From: a bacterium
Lineage (GTDB): Bacteria > JAMCPX01
NCBI GenBank assembly: GCA_021787655.1
Contig: JAJYLM010000077.1
Span: 1 to 9,449, forward strand
Reading direction: 5' to 3'
Length of the DNA: 9,449 nucleotides
The position numbers were made by a program, and so were the translations under genes. Below are positions 6,878 to 9,449 of the stretch, in pieces. The notes beneath the pieces were generated by a model. The model ran no database searches. It saw only the letters and a list, made by a program, of their open reading frames with translations, and had not been told where the DNA came from. The first letter of the stretch is position 1; each line of letters starts with the position of its first letter.

Positions 6878-7519
6878 TTACATGCCTTCGAATTGCTCTT
6901 TCATGACAAGGTAATCGAGATACTTTTTAAGATTGTCGGTGTTCCTGATCAGGATGCCGTTGTTGGTGGTCTCGATAAGCCTGTTTTTGACCAGTTTTTC
7001 CATGAGTTCCTGGACCTTGCTCTTCTCAAGCCCGGTTGTTACCGCAATCTTCTCTGCGTCCGTTTTCAGAAATTTCCCGTCCTCGATCACGCTGCCGCTC
7101 TCGGAGAGCTTGATCAGGGTCACAAGTACCCGCTGGTTCGAATCTTTTATCATAAGGTTAGCGATCTGAACGTCCGCGTCTTCAAGGCGCTTGGAAAGGG
7201 TCCTGATGATCCGGATAGCTATCTCTGCATTACTCCGGATCATTGTGTCGAAGGTGCTGTTGTTGATGACCATGATCTTCGCATCTTCCACGATCTCGGC
7301 GCTTGCGGACCTCGGCTTTTTGTTCAGGAGCGACATCTCTCCGAAGAAATCGGACTGTCCGAGAAGCGCGAGCACTTTCTCCACACCGCCGATCTCCTTG
7401 AAGATCTTGACCTTGCCGCTGTTGATGATGTACATATCATCGCCGGTATCTCCCTCCCGGAACAAAATGGTTCCCCGGGGGAATACCTTGCCGAATCTTT
7501 TAAAAAGTTCTTCTTCCAT
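6878..7519 (-). CDS. Crp/Fnr-family transcription regulator with cyclic-nucleotide-binding domain
   Basis: The protein has 213 residues. Residues about 10-115 are a cNMP-binding beta-roll, with RGTILFREGDTGDDMYIINSGKV (15-37) and the phosphate-binding cassette FFGEMSLLNKKPRSASAE (58-75). E61 and R70 sit where cNMP ligands are held, so true cNMP binding is plausible. There are no N-terminal cysteines for an Fnr-type iron-sulfur cluster. Residues 98-125 form the dimer helix (IAIRIIRTLSKRLEDAD). The C-terminal winged helix spans about 126-192, with LKTDAEKIAVTTGLEKSKVQ as helix-turn-helix and NNGILIRN as the wing. AAGGAG at 7530-7525 lies 5 bases before the ATG. The gene leads the unit followed by the phosphodiesterase-like gene, accD and DUF456, and is preceded by a candidate promoter with an inverted repeat, which may reflect autoregulation. 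Confidence 0.9.
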   Translation of the reverse strand: MEEELFKRFGKVFPRGTILFREGDTGDDMYIINSGKVKIFKEIGGVEKVLALLGQSDFFGEMSLLNKKPRSASAEIVEDAKIMVINNSTFDTMIRSNAEIAIRIIRTLSKRLEDADVQIANLMIKDSNQRVLVTLIKLSESGSVIEDGKFLKTDAEKIAVTTGLEKSKVQELMEKLVKNRLIETTNNGILIRNTDNLKKYLDYLVMKEQFEGM

Positions 7520-7524
7520 ACAGG

Positions 7525-7530
7525 CTCCTT
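7525..7530 (-). promoter_or_regulatory. Ribosome binding site of the Crp/Fnr-family gene
   Basis: AAGGAG on the - strand ends 5 bases before ATG 7519-7517. It is a strong, well-placed Shine-Dalgarno sequence and supports the chosen start. Confidence 0.8.
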
Positions 7531-7581
7531 TTCAAACCGCTGCACGTCCGCAGGAAATCCGTCGATGCTGCAGTTCTTTCA

Positions 7582-7611
7582 TTTATAGCATAGTTGCAGC
7601 CTCAAGTGCAA
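7582..7611 (-). promoter_or_regulatory. Candidate sigma70-type promoter of the crp-like/accD unit
   Basis: On the - strand, TTGCAC (7611-7606) and TATAAA (7587-7582) are separated by 18 bases, a good -35/-10 pair. An alternative overlapping pair is TTGACT (7617-7612) and TATGCT (7592-7587) with a 19-base spacer. Both lie in the 94-base gap between the permease stop and the regulator start, the widest gap in the - strand run. Found by eye; no transcript data. Confidence 0.5.
7594..7611 (-). promoter_or_regulatory. Inverted repeat TTGCA-N8-TGCAA, candidate operator
   Basis: TTGCA and TGCAA are perfect inverted half-sites in an 18-base dyad. The dyad covers the candidate -35 box and the spacer in front of the Crp/Fnr-type gene. 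Its symmetry and size would suit a dimeric helix-turn-helix protein, and autoregulation is the simplest idea. It does not match the E. coli CRP (TGTGA-N6-TCACA) or FNR (TTGAT-N4-ATCAA) consensus. Five-base half-sites can arise by chance. Confidence 0.3.
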
Positions 7612-7613
7612 AG

Positions 7614-8915
7614 TCAATGTTCAAGCCGGGGTACAATGTATTTTGAATACAGGTACGAGAGAACAAAGCCGGAAACAAACAGCAGTGCAACGTATTTTGA
7701 CGATGATGCGAGAATGCCAATCGTGAGCAGGAGGAATACGATGCCCGTGAACAGGGGGACCAGGATTCCTCCGCGTATCCGGAATATCCTGGCTGTATCC
7801 TTCTCCCTGTACCGGAGGGCTATGACCGAGAATGAAATGATGGCATACATGAGTGTTTCTATGGATGCTGCCACGAGAATCGGAACGAGGAACGCCTTTG
7901 GATGAAAGGCGATGGTGACGGAAAATGCAGCTATGATCGAGAAAATGATAAGGAGTGCGATCCACGGCGTGAAATATCTGGGATGCAGCCTGCTCATGAA
8001 CCTGGGAAAGCTTCCTTCCCGGGCGAGTGCATAGATCAGCCGTGAGTTCCCCATGACCCCTGCATTGAACGACGTCATGGTTGCCAGGAAGCTGACCGCG
8101 GCCATGAGGTACATTCCCAGATGTCCGGCGAGTGTCTGTCCGAAGATCAGGTGGGGAATCGGCGTATGGGTTACACGGCTGAGCGGTACGATCCCCATCA
8201 CGGCATACGAGAACAATGCAAAGGTTACGGTGAGCAGTGCCACGGATAGGGGCAGGGAGTAGGAGAGCACGGATTTCCCGGAAGCCACCTCCTCCGCAAG
8301 CGGGGTCGTCCATTCAAAGCCCGTGTACACAAATATCGATGTCGCGACAGCGGTACCGAAGCCGCCGATACCCGCCGGCGCGAACGGTACCGAGACAAGG
8401 CTGAACTGCGGTGAGTATATCGCGTACAGCGACAGGCCGATGATGCCCGCAAACATCATGAAGGTCAGGATATCCTGTAAGGCGCCCGCAATCTCAACAC
8501 CGAGGATGTTCATACCGATAGCGACAATCAAAAATATAAGCACCCATAACCGGGCAGAAAGGGCCGGGGACAGCGCGTGGAGTACTGCAGAAAAGATATA
8601 GGTTTCTGCCGACGCGATGATGATGGAAAAGAATACATAAAAGATCGTGATCGTGAGGGACGGTGTGTCGCCGAATGCCTTTTTCGTATAGACCCGGACA
8701 CCTGCGGCAGTCGGGTACATGCCTGCGAGTTCCGCAAACGAAAGCGATACCAGACCAGTGATGATGCCGCTGCAGATGATGACGATGACGATGGCCCATC
8801 CCCCGGCCTGGGCCGCCGCCTTTATCAGAGCCGGAAAATCACTCGATGCAAGCGCTATGCCGGCGCTCGCCGAAATGAGCGTTCTGAGGTGCAGTGCTTT
8901 CTTGAGCTTCGGCAT
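7614..8915 (-). CDS. APC-superfamily amino acid/polyamine permease
   Basis: The protein has 433 residues and about 12 hydrophobic helices, the normal size for this family. It is an inner-membrane secondary transporter for amino acids or related amines. Family marks are the loop 2 segment FAELAGMYPTAAGVRVYTKKAFG (60-82), the TM6 region FVYTGFEWTTPLAEEV (195-210), where the broken helix lies, and the loop 8 block GNSRLIYALAREGSFPRFMSRLHP (289-312). The TM1 motif, usually like G-S/A-G-I-F, reads SAGIALASSDFPAL (17-30), so the substrate-carboxylate contact is altered. The start lies 2 bases after the SCP2-like stop, so the two are almost certainly co-expressed. The preceding saccharopine-dehydrogenase-like gene hints at lysine-related or polyamine-related substrates; this is inference. 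Confidence 0.88.
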   Translation of the reverse strand: MPKLKKALHLRTLISASAGIALASSDFPALIKAAAQAGGWAIVIVIICSGIITGLVSLSFAELAGMYPTAAGVRVYTKKAFGDTPSLTITIFYVFFSIIIASAETYIFSAVLHALSPALSARLWVLIFLIVAIGMNILGVEIAGALQDILTFMMFAGIIGLSLYAIYSPQFSLVSVPFAPAGIGGFGTAVATSIFVYTGFEWTTPLAEEVASGKSVLSYSLPLSVALLTVTFALFSYAVMGIVPLSRVTHTPIPHLIFGQTLAGHLGMYLMAAVSFLATMTSFNAGVMGNSRLIYALAREGSFPRFMSRLHPRYFTPWIALLIIFSIIAAFSVTIAFHPKAFLVPILVAASIETLMYAIISFSVIALRYREKDTARIFRIRGGILVPLFTGIVFLLLTIGILASSSKYVALLFVSGFVLSYLYSKYIVPRLEH

Positions 8916-8917
8916 GG

Positions 8918-9271
8918 CTATTTCCAGACGATGTCAACGATCGAATCGAGGACCATCTGGTCCTTCTGGGATGCAAACACCTTGAGCGTGCCGTCGAGAT
9001 AGAGCCGGGAAGGGTTTGCCTTTCCCGTAAAGATGTCGTTGATAACATCCGCATTCGCGGACAGCGTGATATCAGCGTCCTGCGTGTCCTCGAGCTTCAC
9101 GTCGACGACTGTCCCCTTTTCCACCTTCAAGGTCGCAACCGCATCCGGGTCCTTGGTTTTTACCACCAGGAGTTTCGACCATCCCTTGAGGATCTTTTTC
9201 AGGGTTGTGTTTGCATTCACCTTCTGCACGAATGTGTTCAGCGTCGTGATCAGTATTTCTACGGTAACCAT
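8918..9271 (-). CDS. Small SCP2 (sterol carrier protein 2)-fold protein
   Basis: The protein has 117 residues, is soluble, and has no signal peptide. The second half carries the SCP2 pattern: a beta strand with ADITLSANADVINDIFTGKANPSR (66-89), then LYLDGTLKVFASQKDQMVLDSIVDIV (90-115), matching the family's 'D-(x)-x-(l/i)-x-G...G-x-(l/m)-x-(v/i)-x-G' region. SCP2-fold proteins hold lipids, acyl-CoA or other hydrophobic ligands in a cavity; bacterial stand-alone members mostly lack an assigned job. It is short at the N-terminus compared with typical 100-130 residue domains but still complete. It lies between a saccharopine-dehydrogenase-like gene and a permease with gaps of 9 and 2 bases, so it probably works in the same process, ligand unknown. 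Confidence 0.78.
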   Translation of the reverse strand: MVTVEILITTLNTFVQKVNANTTLKKILKGWSKLLVVKTKDPDAVATLKVEKGTVVDVKLEDTQDADITLSANADVINDIFTGKANPSRLYLDGTLKVFASQKDQMVLDSIVDIVWK

Positions 9272-9275
9272 GGAA

Positions 9276-9283
9276 CCTCCTTA
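9276..9283 (-). promoter_or_regulatory. Strong ribosome binding site of the SCP2-like gene, overlapping the upstream stop codon
   Basis: TAAGGAGG on the - strand contains both the TAA stop (9283-9281) of the upstream gene and a near-perfect Shine-Dalgarno sequence, 4 bases before ATG 9271. It fixes the start and indicates coupling. Confidence 0.85.
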
Positions 9284-9449
9284 CATCTCTTCGATTTCGA
9301 TGTCCCGTTTTTTCAGCTCTTCGATGAACGGTGCCGGCGGGATACACGCCTCGGGAGGGATGACACCGGTCTGCTGGATCATGCCCTTCGCGATCATCTG
9401 CGCCCCGATGGACGCCGGTATACCGGTCAGCCTGCTCATGCTGTCGATT
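9281..9449 (-). CDS. Saccharopine-dehydrogenase-like protein, C-terminal end (5' end outside window)
   Basis: The last 55 codons are visible and end at TAA. The residues include MSRLTGIPASIGAQMIAKGM, then a stretch with GVIPPEACIPPAPF, and finish with IEELKKRDIEIEEM. This is the typical end of the saccharopine dehydrogenase/LYS9-like family, where an M-x-R-x-T-G-x-P-A helix packs on the Rossmann domain and the G-V-x-P-P-E segment follows. The catalytic and NAD(P)-binding regions are outside the window. In bacteria such genes can encode lysine-catabolism enzymes, carboxynorspermidine synthase or other oxidoreductases, so the exact reaction cannot be stated. It is followed by the SCP2-like and permease genes. 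Confidence 0.72.
   Translation of the reverse strand, partial: IDSMSRLTGIPASIGAQMIAKGMIQQTGVIPPEACIPPAPFIEELKKRDIEIEEM

Noticed and set aside
6806..7588. A 260-codon open frame on the + strand
   Set aside because: It runs opposite the Crp/Fnr-type and MBL genes, whose proteins show clear conserved motifs. Its own translation shows no recognisable domain, so it is a shadow.
7520..7613. Intrinsic terminator after the permease gene
   Set aside because: The gap contains only short, imperfect complementary pieces (such as CTGCA...TGCAG) and no T-run, so the two - strand units could also be read as one transcript.

Overview
The window looks like ordinary chromosomal DNA from a Gram-negative-type bacterium of moderate GC content. 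The style of the proteins (a short soluble Ser/Thr kinase, a WecA-like enzyme with extra domains, a cNMP-type regulator next to a metallo-beta-lactamase-fold enzyme, and a saccharopine-dehydrogenase-like protein) suggests something like Nitrospirota or Desulfobacterota. That placement is a guess from gene content, not something the sequence proves. I see no insertion sequence, phage gene, CRISPR array, tRNA or rRNA. There is no gene-free stretch longer than 94 bases.

Left half (2-4718, + strand): the C-terminal lobe of a Hanks-type Ser/Thr kinase; then rdgB, encoding the house-cleaning XTP/dITP pyrophosphatase; then three tightly packed sugar-transfer genes. These are a GT4 glycosyltransferase, a large membrane protein, and a GT2 polyprenyl/dolichyl-phosphate-sugar-synthase-like enzyme. 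The membrane protein joins a WecA/TagO-like phosphosugar transferase to the membrane and Rossmann part of a CapD/WbpM-type protein. The three look like one translational unit that starts and extends, or supplies lipid-linked sugars for, a surface glycan.

The + operon meets the - operons at about 4719-4746, where a perfect 16-base palindrome fills the gap between two convergent stop codons.

Right half (4747-9449, - strand), read from right to left: the end of a saccharopine-dehydrogenase-like gene, a small SCP2-fold protein, and an APC-superfamily amino-acid/polyamine permease, all closely spaced. After a 94-base gap with a plausible sigma70-type promoter and a small inverted repeat comes a second unit: a Crp/Fnr-family cNMP-binding regulator, a metallo-beta-lactamase-fold protein resembling class II cyclic-nucleotide phosphodiesterases, accD (carboxyltransferase beta subunit of acetyl-CoA carboxylase), and a DUF456 membrane protein. 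The last three are joined by a 0-base junction and a 4-base overlap.

The two most interesting points are the phosphosugar-transferase/CapD-half fusion, and the pairing of a cNMP-type sensor with a likely cNMP-degrading enzyme in the same transcription unit as accD, which could link nucleotide signalling to fatty-acid synthesis.
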